Both the position numbers and the translations under genes were made by a program. DNA of 64,000 nucleotides from an uncultured Butyrivibrio sp. (GTDB lineage Bacteria > Bacillota > Clostridia > Lachnospirales > Lachnospiraceae), in assembly GCF_947169445.1 (NCBI RefSeq), contig NZ_CAMVPU010000008.1:1-64000 (forward strand), given 5' to 3'. The notes under the pieces were generated by a model. That model was not told the DNA's origin, ran no database searches, and saw only the letters and a list, made by a program, of their open reading frames with translations. Positions 53,820 to 63,335 of this stretch are shown in pieces (positions within the stretch are counted from its first letter, which is position 1; each line of letters starts with the position of its first letter).

Positions 53820-54899
53820 GTGTCTAGAGTTTACAATTTTTCAGCCGGACCGGCAGTGTTACCGGAAGAAGTTCTTAAGCAGGCAGCTGCAGAAATGCTT
53901 GATTATAATGGATGCGGCATGTCAATTAACGAGATGAGTCACAGATCCAAGACTTTTGATCAGGTCATTCAGACAGCTGAGCAGGATATCAGAGATCTTA
54001 TGAATATTCCTGATAACTACAAGGTTCTCTTTTTACAGGGCGGTGCAAGCCAGCAGTTTGCTGCAGTTCCTCTTAACCTTATGAAGAACAAAAAGGCTGC
54101 GTACATTATAACCGGACAGTGGGCTAAAAAGGCTTATCAGGAAGCACAGAAGTATGGTGAAGCTATCGAAGTTGCTTCAAGTGCTGACAAGACTTTTTCT
54201 TATATTCCTGATTGTAGTGATCTTGATATTCCTGAAGATGCTGATTATGTATACATCTGCGAGAATAACACAATTTATGGAACCAAGTTCAAGACACTTC
54301 CAAATACAAAGGGACATATTCTTGTTTCCGATGTTTCTTCCTGTTTCTTATCTGAACCTGTTGATGTTACCAAGTATGGCGTAATCTATGGCGGCGTACA
54401 GAAGAATGTAGGACCTGCAGGTCTTGTTATCAGCATCATTAGAGAAGACCTTATTACTGATGATGTTCCTTCTTACACACCTACAATGCTTAAGTGGAAG
54501 ACACAGGCTGATAATGGTTCTTTATACAATACTCCTAACTGCTGGAGCATCTATATGTGCGGTCTTGTATTTAAGTGGCTGAAAGCCCAGGGCGGCCTTG
54601 AGGAGATGAAGAAGAGAAATGAGGCTAAGGCTAAGGTTCTTTATGATTATCTTGACCAGAGTAAAATGTTCAAGGGTACAGTAAGAGAGCAGGATCGTTC
54701 CCTTATGAATGTTCCTTTCATCACTGATTCAGAAGAACTTAATGCCAAGTTCATTGCAGAGGCTACCAAGGCAGGCTTTGTCAGCCTTAAGGGTCACAGA
54801 ACTGTTGGCGGTATGAGAGCTAGTATTTACAATGCTATGCCTATCGAAGGTGTACAGAAGCTTGTTGAATTTATGGACAAGTTTGAAAAAGAAAACTAA
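53820..54899 (+). CDS. serC: Phosphoserine aminotransferase
   Basis: PLP-dependent transamination of 3-phosphohydroxypyruvate to phosphoserine. The 359 residues start RVYNFSAGPAVLPEEVLKQ, with QGGASQQFAAVPLN and the Lys-containing GGVQKNVGPAG segment that binds PLP. AGGAGGA at 53806-53812 sets the GTG start at 53820; the frame upstream is not translated. serA follows 42 bases later. serB is not in the window. Confidence 0.97.
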   Translation: MSRVYNFSAGPAVLPEEVLKQAAAEMLDYNGCGMSINEMSHRSKTFDQVIQTAEQDIRDLMNIPDNYKVLFLQGGASQQFAAVPLNLMKNKKAAYIITGQWAKKAYQEAQKYGEAIEVASSADKTFSYIPDCSDLDIPEDADYVYICENNTIYGTKFKTLPNTKGHILVSDVSSCFLSEPVDVTKYGVIYGGVQKNVGPAGLVISIIREDLITDDVPSYTPTMLKWKTQADNGSLYNTPNCWSIYMCGLVFKWLKAQGGLEEMKKRNEAKAKVLYDYLDQSKMFKGTVREQDRSLMNVPFITDSEELNAKFIAEATKAGFVSLKGHRTVGGMRASIYNAMPIEGVQKLVEFMDKFEKEN

Positions 54900-54941
54900 T
54901 TACAATTAACATTATAGAATTCATACATGAGGGCAAAGAAA

Positions 54942-56111
54942 ATGTACAAGTATAAATGCATGAATCCAATCGCTAAGATTGGTCTTAATAATTTCACAGA
55001 GCAGTATGAGGCAGTAGATAATGTTGACGAGGCAGAGGGTATCCTTGTTAGAAGTGCCAATATGCTGGAGATGGATTTTTCAGATAAGCTTCTGGCTATT
55101 GCAAGAGCTGGTGCCGGTGTTAACAATATTCCACTTGATAAATGCGCTAAGCAGGGAATTGTTGTATTTAATACTCCAGGAGCTAATGCAAATGGCGTAA
55201 AAGAAATGGTTCTTGCCGCTATGCTTCTTGCAAGCCGTGATATCATCGGAGGAACAGAGTGGGTTAAGGCAAATGCCGGAGATCCAGATATCGCAAAGCT
55301 TACAGAAAAGAGCAAGAAGAAATTTGCAGGAACTGAGATCTTTGGTAAAAAGCTTGGTATTATCGGTCTTGGCGCTATCGGTGTCAGAGTTGCTAACGCT
55401 GCAAGACAGCTTGGTATGGAAGTATATGGCTATGATCCATATCTTTCAATAGATGCAGCATGGAGACTTTCTTCTGATGTTAAGCATGTGACAAATGTAG
55501 ATGATATCTATTCAAAGTGCGATATCATCACAGTTCATGTTCCTGCTCTTGATTCCACAAAGGGAATGATTAATGCTGACGCTATTTCCAAGATGAAGAA
55601 GGGTGTTATCATCCTCAATCTTGCAAGAGACATCCTGTGCAATGAAGTTGATATTCTTGCGGGAATTAATTCAGGTAAGATCAGAAAGTATGTTACAGAC
55701 TTCCCTAATGCAACTATTGCAGGTCATGACGGATGTATTGTAATTCCTCACCTTGGAGCATCAACAGAGGAGTCAGAGGACAACTGTGCTGTAAAGGCTG
55801 TTCTTGAGCTTAAGGATTATCTTGAGAATGGTAACATCAACAATTCAGTTAACCTTCCTAATTGCGATATGGGTATCTGTGATGGCCCACGTCTTGCAAT
55901 CGTTCATAAGAACGTAGCAAATATGATCAGCCAGTTCACTACAGTTCTGGGCGATGCAGGCTACAATATTTCTGATATGACTAATAAGTCAAGAGGAGAC
56001 TATGCTTATACTCTTATTGATCTTGAGGATGAGATTGAAGATGCTCTTGTAAGCAAGATTGAGAAGATTGATGACGTTATCAGAGTAAGAGTTGTCAGAA
56101 AAGAAGTATGA
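54942..56111 (+). CDS. serA: D-3-phosphoglycerate dehydrogenase
   Basis: First step of serine synthesis: oxidises 3-phosphoglycerate with NAD. 389 residues: NAD motif KKLGIIGLGAIGVRVANAARQLG, catalytic segments RAGAGVNNIPLDKC and IPHLGASTEESEDNCAV, and a C-terminal ACT domain (about 318-389) that may give serine feedback. GAGGG 8 nt upstream points to ATG 54942 over ATG 54927. It forms an operon with serC. Confidence 0.96.
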   Translation: MYKYKCMNPIAKIGLNNFTEQYEAVDNVDEAEGILVRSANMLEMDFSDKLLAIARAGAGVNNIPLDKCAKQGIVVFNTPGANANGVKEMVLAAMLLASRDIIGGTEWVKANAGDPDIAKLTEKSKKKFAGTEIFGKKLGIIGLGAIGVRVANAARQLGMEVYGYDPYLSIDAAWRLSSDVKHVTNVDDIYSKCDIITVHVPALDSTKGMINADAISKMKKGVIILNLARDILCNEVDILAGINSGKIRKYVTDFPNATIAGHDGCIVIPHLGASTEESEDNCAVKAVLELKDYLENGNINNSVNLPNCDMGICDGPRLAIVHKNVANMISQFTTVLGDAGYNISDMTNKSRGDYAYTLIDLEDEIEDALVSKIEKIDDVIRVRVVRKEV

Positions 56112-56168
56112 TAAAGTGAGGTTTTTTATACAATTTAACCTTATTTTCGGGTATTTATGCTAAAATAT

Positions 56169-56202
56169 ACGGGTGGGATTACAGTATTCCTGCCCGTTTT
56201 AT
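56169..56202 (+). terminator. Terminator of serCA
   Basis: A 10-bp stem ACGGGTGGGA / TCCTGCCCGT (G-U pairs included) followed by TTTTATTGTT. Confidence 0.75.
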
Positions 56203-56285
56203 TGTTATTAGCTTTATTGTTATCAGGGGATTGATGCATGTAATAAAAATTATATGCATATTAATAACCAAAGGGAGGAGTTATT

Positions 56286-57539
56286 ATGGCAGATATTAAG
56301 CCTTTTAAGGCCTACAGACCAAGAGAGGGGAGTGCGCAGGAAATTGCTTCACTTCCTTATGATGTTTTTAGCAGACAGGAAGCCTATGACAAGGTAAAAA
56401 AATACCCGGATTCTTTTTTGGCTATAGACAGACCGGAAACACAGTTTCCTCCACAGCAGGATATGTATGCGCAGGAAGTATATGAAAAGGCCAGAGAAAT
56501 GCTGTGGGACAAGATAGAAAAAGGTGTTTTTGTCCAGGATGAGGAGCCTTGCTACTATATTTATGAGCAGAAAATGAATGGCCGCACTCAGACAGGAATT
56601 GTGGCTGTGGCTTCTATTGATGACTATTTAAACGGTGTTATCAAAAAGCATGAGAATACCAGAGAAGAAAAAGAGCAGGATAGAATTAATCATGTTTACA
56701 CCTGTAACGCTCAGACCGGCCCGATATTCCTGTGCTACAGGAAGAACAGACTTCTTTCTGACCTTATTGAGAAGATAAAAGAGGTAGATGAGCCTGTATA
56801 CGATTTTGAATCTGAGGATGGTGTTCATAACCGCATTTTTGTTATTTCAGACCTTGAAGAGCGGGATACTATATGCAGAGTATTTACAACTATAGATTCG
56901 ATTTATATTGCTGACGGTCATCACAGATGTGCTTCTGCTGTAAAGGTAGGGCTTAAAAAGAGAGAAGAGGCTGGAAATTCTGTTAAGGGCAAGCTTGAAT
57001 CTGACTACTTCTTGTCAGTTCTTTTCCCTGATGATGAGCTTATGATCATGGACTATAACCGTGTAGTAAAAGATTTAAATGGCCTAAGTAAGGATGAATT
57101 TATAGAAAAAATGTCTGATAAGTTTGAAGTTCAGGAAGCAGATAGTCAGGTAAAACCTTCAAAAAAAGGCGAATTTGGAATGTTTCTTGACAAGAAGTGG
57201 TATGTGCTTGAGGCTAAGGAAAAGATTAAGTCAGCTGATCCCGTTGAGGGACTTGATGTATCTGTTTTGCAAAAGTATCTTCTTTCACCAATCTTGGGAA
57301 TAGGGGATCCAAGAACCGATAAGAGGATAGATTTTGTTGGCGGTATAAGAGGACTTGATGAACTGGAAAGACGCTGTAATACTGACATGGAGCTTGCTTT
57401 TTCTCTTTATCCTACTTCTATATCTGAGCTTTTTGATGTTGCTGATGCCAAGATGCTGATGCCACCTAAGTCAACATGGTTTGAACCAAAGCTTTTAAGT
57501 GGTTTATTTGTGCATGATATTAGTGGTATTATTAAATAA
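56286..57539 (+). CDS. DUF1015 family protein
   Basis: 417 residues, beginning IKPFKAYRPREGSAQEIASLPYDVFSRQEA, the typical start of this family, and containing IADGHHRCASAVKVGL in the middle. No catalytic chemistry is established; the HHR segment is suggestive of phosphate or nucleotide handling but unproven. The family is often found beside serA/serC in Firmicutes, as here, hinting at a link to serine metabolism. AGGGAGGAG precedes the ATG. The GlgB-like gene follows after 28 bases. Confidence 0.85.
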   Translation: MADIKPFKAYRPREGSAQEIASLPYDVFSRQEAYDKVKKYPDSFLAIDRPETQFPPQQDMYAQEVYEKAREMLWDKIEKGVFVQDEEPCYYIYEQKMNGRTQTGIVAVASIDDYLNGVIKKHENTREEKEQDRINHVYTCNAQTGPIFLCYRKNRLLSDLIEKIKEVDEPVYDFESEDGVHNRIFVISDLEERDTICRVFTTIDSIYIADGHHRCASAVKVGLKKREEAGNSVKGKLESDYFLSVLFPDDELMIMDYNRVVKDLNGLSKDEFIEKMSDKFEVQEADSQVKPSKKGEFGMFLDKKWYVLEAKEKIKSADPVEGLDVSVLQKYLLSPILGIGDPRTDKRIDFVGGIRGLDELERRCNTDMELAFSLYPTSISELFDVADAKMLMPPKSTWFEPKLLSGLFVHDISGIIK

Positions 57540-57567
57540 GTAAATTTTCTTTATGGAGGGAAATGCA

Positions 57568-60111
57568 GTGAATAGTAAACTGTACAAAATGATGAATTGG
57601 CCGGAAATTGAGGAAATTATATACTCAGATGGTGACAATCCTCATAGAATTCTCGGGGCACACAAGGTGGGGAACAGCTACCTTATTCAGGCTTTTTATC
57701 CTGATGCAGATACTGTTAAGGTTAAGATATTAAATACAAAGAAGACTTATGATATGGAACTTGCTGATGAAGCAGGCTTTTTTGCCATAATTGTTCCATA
57801 TGTTGATAAGTTGAAATATAAGTTTGTGATCACATCACCTGATGGAACTGAGAAGACAGTTGATGATCCATATAGCTTTGGACCGCTTATGGATAGAGAA
57901 GATTTCATCAAGATGGGTAGCGGTATCCATTATCATATCTATGAGAAGCTGGGCGCTCATCTCATGACCAGAAATGGAATTGATGGCTGTGAGTTTGCTG
58001 TTTGGGCTCCATCTGCTGCAAGAGTAAGTGTAATTGGCGATTTTAATGATTGGGATGGAAGAATTTGCCAGATGCACCGCCTTGATCCTATCGGTGTGTT
58101 TGAAATCTTTATTCCGGGTGCCAAGGCTGAAGACGGATATCAGTTTGAAATTAAGACAAGAAGCGGAATTGTATTTAAGAAACCTGATCCTTTTGCTTTT
58201 GAATCAAAGGGAGAAAATGGCATGGTTTCTGTTATCAGCACTCAGGGACAGATTGCCTGGACGGATGAAAAGTGGCTTGCAGACAGAAGAAAGCTTGATC
58301 TTGATGAGGATGCTCTTTCAATATGCGAGATTTCTCTTGAGGCATTTGCTGGAAGACATGGACAGAAGAGCTCTATGGATGAGGTTACAGGTGACATCCT
58401 TGATTATGTGACCAATCATGGCTTTAATACTGTTGAGCTTATGCCTGTTATGAAGCATGTACCCGGACATTTTTATCATATTATAGATTTCTTTGCCCTT
58501 GATGAGTACAGCGGCAAGCCAATGGAATTTATGAATTTTGTTAATACTATGCACAATGCCGGAATCAGGGTTATTCTTGACTGGGTACCAACATTTTTCC
58601 CTAAGTCCTCCTGTGGACTTAGCAGCTTTGATGGCAAGCCTCTTTTCGAGTATGAGGATCCAAGGATCGGCGTTCATCCTAAGTCAGGAGACCTGATTTT
58701 TGATTATGGTCGTAAAGAAGTTACAAACTTCCTTATTTCCAATGTTTTGTACTGGATTGAGAACTTCCACATCGATGGTATCAGAACTTCAGATATTTCA
58801 AGAATCCTTTATCTTGATTATGACAGAAAGCCGGGAGAGTGGCTTCCAAATATTTATGGCGGCAATGAGAATTTAGAGGCTCTTGAGTTCCTTAAGCACT
58901 TAAATCAGGTAATTCATAAGGATTATCCCGGGGTTATTACTATTACCAAGGAAACAGCCTGCTGGCCACAGCTTACTGATAAAGTGGATGAAGGAGGTCT
59001 GGGCTTCGATTATAAGTGGAACAATGGCTGGACCAAGGATTTCCTTTCATACATGCAAAACGATCCTCTTTTCAGAGGCGGACAGCATGACGAGCTTACC
59101 TTTAGCCTTATCTATAGCTATACTGAGAGATTTATTCTGGCTCTTACACATGAGGATATTGAAAAGGGACTTGAGGGGCTTTACTATCTGATGCCCGGAG
59201 ATTCATCTCAGAAGATGAGTAATCTTCGCCTTGCACTTTCCTTTATGATGGTTCATCCAGGCCGCAAACATCTTTATATGGAGCCGGATGCCCTTACTAT
59301 TGACCAGGCTGTATTTGTCGAGAATCTTCTTAAGAAGCTGAATGAACTTTACTTTAAGCATGATGCACTTCATCAGCTTGACAGTTCTGACAGCGGCTTT
59401 GAGTGGATCAACAACATGGCTTCTGATCAGTGCATGGTATCCTTCGTCAGAAAGAGCACCAACGACAAGGAAACCCTTCTGGTTGTTGCTAACATGGCCG
59501 GAGTTGAGAGAAATTATGAGATCGGTGTACCTGTAGATGGCAGATATACAGAGATTTTCAATAGTGATGATGTAAGCTTTGGCGGAACCGGAATGCTTAA
59601 TCCGGGTAAGCTTGAATCCAACAGAAAAGAAGCTGATGGAAGAGACTATAGCATTTCTATTAAGATAGCTCCCGTTTCTTTGTCTATCTTTAGCTTTACA
59701 CCTTATACTGAGCAGGAAAAGAAAATCCGCCAGATCAAGGAAGAGGAAGAAATAAAGAAAGAGAATGAGCGCCTGGAAGCTCTTGCTGCTCTTAAAGAAA
59801 AGCAATCTCAGGAAGAACAGATGCTTCTTGAGCAGCTTAAGATCAAGTATGAAAAAGAGCTTGCTCAGCAGGAAAAGGCTATTGAAGAAAAATACGCCAA
59901 GATTGAGGAAGAACGTATCTTTAGCATTGTAACTGATGAAGCGGTAAAGAGTATTTCAAAGAAAACTCCTGTTAAGAAGACTACTGCAAAGGCAAAGTCT
60001 TCAAAAGCAGCTTCTGCTTCAAAAACTGCTAAGAATGAAACAGCAAAGAAGGGCGCAGCATCTTCTAAAGGAAAAACAAAAACCTCAAAAAATGCTAAGA
60101 CAAAAGAATAA
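57568..60111 (+). CDS. Catalytically degenerate GlgB-like (GH13_9) protein with coiled-coil tail
   Basis: 847 residues. A CBM48-type N-terminal region (GDFNDWDG) and a GH13 barrel aligned closely to glycogen branching enzyme, for example GGNENLEALEFLKHLNQVIH, GGLGFDYKWNNGW and LMPGDSSQKMSNLRLALSFM. Every catalytic position is replaced: region I His by Phe343 (DWVPTFFP), nucleophile Asp by Ser408 (DGIRTSDIS), acid/base Glu by Lys461 (TITKETACW), stabilising Asp by Glu529 (LTHEDIE). After the C-terminal beta domain comes a charged coiled coil (~714-790) and a Lys/Ala/Ser-rich tail (~797-847). It is probably a glucan-binding pseudoenzyme or scaffold. GGAGGG sets the GTG start at 57568. Annotation tools would call it glgB. 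Confidence 0.85.
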   Translation: MNSKLYKMMNWPEIEEIIYSDGDNPHRILGAHKVGNSYLIQAFYPDADTVKVKILNTKKTYDMELADEAGFFAIIVPYVDKLKYKFVITSPDGTEKTVDDPYSFGPLMDREDFIKMGSGIHYHIYEKLGAHLMTRNGIDGCEFAVWAPSAARVSVIGDFNDWDGRICQMHRLDPIGVFEIFIPGAKAEDGYQFEIKTRSGIVFKKPDPFAFESKGENGMVSVISTQGQIAWTDEKWLADRRKLDLDEDALSICEISLEAFAGRHGQKSSMDEVTGDILDYVTNHGFNTVELMPVMKHVPGHFYHIIDFFALDEYSGKPMEFMNFVNTMHNAGIRVILDWVPTFFPKSSCGLSSFDGKPLFEYEDPRIGVHPKSGDLIFDYGRKEVTNFLISNVLYWIENFHIDGIRTSDISRILYLDYDRKPGEWLPNIYGGNENLEALEFLKHLNQVIHKDYPGVITITKETACWPQLTDKVDEGGLGFDYKWNNGWTKDFLSYMQNDPLFRGGQHDELTFSLIYSYTERFILALTHEDIEKGLEGLYYLMPGDSSQKMSNLRLALSFMMVHPGRKHLYMEPDALTIDQAVFVENLLKKLNELYFKHDALHQLDSSDSGFEWINNMASDQCMVSFVRKSTNDKETLLVVANMAGVERNYEIGVPVDGRYTEIFNSDDVSFGGTGMLNPGKLESNRKEADGRDYSISIKIAPVSLSIFSFTPYTEQEKKIRQIKEEEEIKKENERLEALAALKEKQSQEEQMLLEQLKIKYEKELAQQEKAIEEKYAKIEEERIFSIVTDEAVKSISKKTPVKKTTAKAKSSKAASASKTAKNETAKKGAASSKGKTKTSKNAKTKE

Positions 60112-60124
60112 GTAATAAATTTTC

Positions 60125-60165
60125 ATGAAAGTTGGGCTAAACTACAGGCTTGGCCCAACTTTCAT
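60125..60165 (+). terminator. Strong hairpin after the GlgB-like gene
   Basis: A perfect 13-bp stem ATGAAAGTTGGGC / GCCCAACTTTCAT with a 15-nt loop; no T-tract follows, so termination may be partial. Confidence 0.65.
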
Positions 60166-60179
60166 AAGTAAATTACCCC

Positions 60180-60208
60180 TTGTAATCTTGCATTTACAAA
60201 GGTATAAT
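60180..60208 (+). promoter_or_regulatory. Promoter of tRNA-Thr
   Basis: TTGTAA (60180-60185), a 17-nt spacer and a perfect TATAAT (60203-60208), 21 bases before the mature tRNA. Confidence 0.75.
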
Positions 60209-60229
60209 AATTTTCGTGCTGTTAAGCAA

Positions 60230-60302
60230 GCTGGAATAGCGCAGTCGGTAGCGCAACTGATTCGTAATCAGTAGGTCGAGGGTTCAAGTCCCTTTTCCAG
60301 CT
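60230..60302 (+). tRNA. tRNA-Thr (anticodon CGT)
   Basis: Acceptor GCTGGAA pairs with TTCCAGC. The D-arm is GCGCAGTCGGTAGCGC, the anticodon stem ACTGA/TCAGT holds loop TTCGTAA with anticodon CGT (60263-60265), reading ACG, and the T-arm is GAGGGTTCAAGTCCC. The discriminator is T and CCA is not encoded. Confidence 0.96.
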
Positions 60303-60314
60303 TTGATATTAAGT

Positions 60315-60351
60315 GGATTTCGTATCTTTAATGTAGCGAAATCCTCTTTTT
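60315..60351 (+). terminator. Terminator of tRNA-Thr
   Basis: GGATTTCG (60315-60322) pairs with CGAAATCC (60337-60344), followed by TCTTTTT. Confidence 0.85.
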
Positions 60352-60371
60352 ATGTTTACAGTTATTATTTG

Positions 60372-60380
60372 TGCTATAAT
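60372..60380 (+). promoter_or_regulatory. Extended -10 promoter of apt
   Basis: TGCTATAAT, a TGN-extended perfect -10, about 45 bases before the apt start; the -35 is poor. Confidence 0.5.
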
Positions 60381-60423
60381 ATAAAGTGAATTTTTGTTTC
60401 ATAATAAGAGAGGAACTAATAAA

Positions 60424-60948
60424 ATGAAAGAACTTAAAGATTACGTAAGAACAATACCGGATTTCCCTGAGGAAGGAATCATGTTCAGAGACATTACTTC
60501 TGTACTTCAGGATCCAGACGGATTCCATCTTGCAATCGAGACAATGGAGAAAATGGTATCTGACCTTGACTTTGATGTTGTTCTTGGTGCTGAATCAAGA
60601 GGATTTATTTTCAGTGCTCCAATAGCATACAACAGAGGAAAAGCACTTGTTCCTGTACGTAAGAAGGGTAAGCTTCCTTGTGAGACCATCGAAGTTGAAT
60701 ATGACCTTGAGTATGGCAAGGCTGTTCTTGAACTTCATAAGGATGCTATTAAGCCTGGTCAGAAGGTACTTCTTGTTGATGACCTTATGGCTACAGGCGG
60801 CACAATCGAAGCTATGATCAAGCTCGTTGAGAAGCTTGGCGGCGTTGTAGCAGGCGTTGCAGTTCTTATGGAACTTAAGGGCCTTAACGGAAGAGAGAGA
60901 ATCAAGAATTACAGACTTGATGCAGCAATTAGCTACGAAGGTAAGTAA
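60424..60948 (+). CDS. apt: Adenine phosphoribosyltransferase
   Basis: Salvages adenine with PRPP to AMP. The 174 residues start MKELKDYVRTIPDFPEEGI, contain the ESRGFIF motif and the PRPP-binding VLLVDDLMATGGT (115-127). Start ATG 60424 fits the family; the frame opens earlier at 60394 without a ribosome site. The rel gene starts 3 bases after the stop, the frequent apt-rel order in Firmicutes. Confidence 0.97.
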   Translation: MKELKDYVRTIPDFPEEGIMFRDITSVLQDPDGFHLAIETMEKMVSDLDFDVVLGAESRGFIFSAPIAYNRGKALVPVRKKGKLPCETIEVEYDLEYGKAVLELHKDAIKPGQKVLLVDDLMATGGTIEAMIKLVEKLGGVVAGVAVLMELKGLNGRERIKNYRLDAAISYEGK

Positions 60949-60951
60949 TAA

Positions 60952-63234
60952 ATGCGGCAGAATTTCGACGACGGTAAAATTGAAGCCATTAAGGAGTTTC
61001 AGTCCCCGGATAGTCTATATCAGGGACTTATTAAGCGTGTAAGAAAATATCATCCATCGGATGATATTTCCCTTATAGAGAAAGCTTATAATGAAGCTGC
61101 TACGGCACATAAGGATCAGCTGCGAAAATCCGGTGAACCCTACATTATTCACCCACTTTGCGTGGCTATTATTCTTGCTGATCTGGAAATGGACAAGGAG
61201 ACCATAGCAGCAGGGCTTCTTCATGATGTCGTTGAAGATACGATTTGCACCAAGGAAGAGATTAAGGAATCCTTCGGGGATGATGTAGCTCTTTTGGTAG
61301 ATGGTGTTACCAAACTGACTGCTCTCCAATTATCTACTGATAATACCAATAAAACACAGGAGCAGATTGATATGCAGGCTCAGAACCTGCGTAAAATGTT
61401 TCTGGCTATGGCAAAGGATATCAGAGTAATTCTGATTAAACTTGCCGATAGACTTCACAATATGAGAACTCTTGGACATATGCCTCCTGAGAAGCAGCAG
61501 AGAATAGCCCAGGAAACTCTTGATATTTATTCACCTATTGCCGGTCGACTTGGTATCAGCAGAATCAAGGTTGAACTTGATGACCTTTCTTTGAAATATC
61601 TTAAGCCTGATGTTTACTACGATCTGGTAGACAAGGTTTCCATCAGAAAAAGTGAAAGAGAAAAGTACGTAGAGGATATCTGCGAGCATGTTCGCCAGGC
61701 TATTAAGGATGCCGGAATTGAAGGCGATGTCAATGGAAGGGTTAAGCATTTCTTTAGTATATACAAGAAAATGCGTAACCAGAACAAGACCTTGGATCAG
61801 ATATATGATCTTTTTGCTATCAGAATTATTGTATCTACAGTAAAAGACTGTTATGCTGCGCTTGGCGTTATTCATGAGATGTATAAGCCGATTCCAGGTA
61901 GATTTAAAGATTACATCGCAATGCCTAAGCCTAATATGTATCAGTCACTTCATACTACACTGATTGGTCAGACAGGTCAGCCTTTTGAAATCCAGATTAG
62001 AACTTATGATATGCATAAGGCTGCCGAATATGGTATCGCAGCTCACTGGAAGTATAAAGAGACTTCTGATGGTAAGAAAGCTGAGAATGGTGAGGAAGAA
62101 AAGCTCATTTGGCTGCGTCAGATTCTTGAATGGCAACAGGATATGTCTGATAACCAGGAGTTCATGAACCTTCTTAAGAGTGATCTTAATCTTTTCTCTG
62201 ATGATGTATATTGCTTTACACCAACAGGAGAAGTTAAGAATCTTCCGGCAGGTTCAACACCTATCGATTTTGCCTATAGTGTACACAGTGCAGTGGGCAA
62301 TAAGATGATAGGAGCCAAGGTTAATGGCAAGCTTGTTCCTATAGATTACAAGATTCAAAACGGTGACAGAATTGAGATCATCACCAGCCAGAATTCCAGA
62401 GGACCAAGTAGAGACTGGCTTTCAATTGCCAAGGCTACCTCTACCAAGAATAAGATTAATCAGTGGTTCAGGAATGAACTTAAGGACGAGAACATTGCAA
62501 GAGGAAGGGATCTTCTTATTGAATATTGTAAGAGTAAGGGAATAGATCTCTTTGCGATTTCCAAGCCTGAGTATCAGAACATTATTATAAGAAAATATGG
62601 ATTCCATGACTGGAATGCTATTTTAGCTGCTGTTGGACATGGCGGCTTACGTGAAGGACAGATAATCAATAAGATGCTGGAGCTTGGCGATAAAGAACAC
62701 AAGCGCAACATCACTGATGAAGAGGTTCTTGCGGCAGTAGCGGAGTCCAACATTACTCCACAGGTTTCAAGCTCAGATAATGCGATCATTGTTAAGGGAG
62801 TTCATGATGTAGCAGTTCGTTTCTCAAAATGCTGCAATCCTGTTCCCGGAGATGATATTTGCGGCTTTGTGACCCGAGGAAGAGGCGTTTCTATTCACAG
62901 ACGTGACTGCGTCAATGTGATCAAGATGCAGGAAGAAGACAGAACAAGGCTGATTGAGGCCAAGTGGCAGTCTGATTCTTCCGGAAGCAGCAGTAAATAT
63001 GCTGCAACCATTAAGATCTTTGCTAACAATAGAAGTGGTCTTTTGGCTGATATATCAAGGACTCTTTCAGAGAAAGATATTGATATTATCTCCATGAACA
63101 CCAGGACCAGTAAGCAGGGGCTTGCGACTATGGAAACTTCTTTCCAGGTTTCATCAAGAGATCAGCTTCGTGAGATTGTTGATAAGATCAGACAAATAGA
63201 TAGTGTTATTGATATCGAGAGAACTACTGGCTGA
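60952..63234 (+). CDS. rel: Bifunctional (p)ppGpp synthetase/hydrolase
   Basis: Stringent-response enzyme making and degrading (p)ppGpp. 760 residues: HD hydrolase domain with His67, His91-Asp92 and Glu95-Asp96 (HPLCVAI, LLHDVVEDT) intact; synthetase domain with FSIYKKM and AMPKPNMYQSLHTTL; TGS domain (TPTGEVKNLPAGSTPIDFAYSVH); helical and Cys-containing region (SKCCNPVPGDDICGF); C-terminal ACT domain (KIFANNRSGLLADISRTLSEKDIDI). Both activities are predicted. Co-transcribed with apt. Confidence 0.96.
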   Translation: MRQNFDDGKIEAIKEFQSPDSLYQGLIKRVRKYHPSDDISLIEKAYNEAATAHKDQLRKSGEPYIIHPLCVAIILADLEMDKETIAAGLLHDVVEDTICTKEEIKESFGDDVALLVDGVTKLTALQLSTDNTNKTQEQIDMQAQNLRKMFLAMAKDIRVILIKLADRLHNMRTLGHMPPEKQQRIAQETLDIYSPIAGRLGISRIKVELDDLSLKYLKPDVYYDLVDKVSIRKSEREKYVEDICEHVRQAIKDAGIEGDVNGRVKHFFSIYKKMRNQNKTLDQIYDLFAIRIIVSTVKDCYAALGVIHEMYKPIPGRFKDYIAMPKPNMYQSLHTTLIGQTGQPFEIQIRTYDMHKAAEYGIAAHWKYKETSDGKKAENGEEEKLIWLRQILEWQQDMSDNQEFMNLLKSDLNLFSDDVYCFTPTGEVKNLPAGSTPIDFAYSVHSAVGNKMIGAKVNGKLVPIDYKIQNGDRIEIITSQNSRGPSRDWLSIAKATSTKNKINQWFRNELKDENIARGRDLLIEYCKSKGIDLFAISKPEYQNIIIRKYGFHDWNAILAAVGHGGLREGQIINKMLELGDKEHKRNITDEEVLAAVAESNITPQVSSSDNAIIVKGVHDVAVRFSKCCNPVPGDDICGFVTRGRGVSIHRRDCVNVIKMQEEDRTRLIEAKWQSDSSGSSSKYAATIKIFANNRSGLLADISRTLSEKDIDIISMNTRTSKQGLATMETSFQVSSRDQLREIVDKIRQIDSVIDIERTTG

Positions 63235-63243
63235 TATTAATTG

Positions 63244-63317
63244 GAGCCATGGGGATTGGGATGTGGCTAATTTGTTTATGACGATAGTTGCTGATTCCAT
63301 CCCTCATGGCTCGTTTT
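63244..63317 (+). terminator. Long-loop terminator after rel
   Basis: GAGCCATG (63244-63251) pairs with CATGGCTC (63305-63312), extended inward by partial pairing, and GTTTT follows. The 3' arm sits just before the next gene's ribosome site. Confidence 0.6.
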
Positions 63318-63335
63318 ATGAAAGGAAATAATGCT

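Noticed and set aside
59203..59805. A 200-residue open frame antisense to the GlgB-like gene
   Set aside because: It mirrors codons of the real gene; there is no start signal and no recognisable domain.
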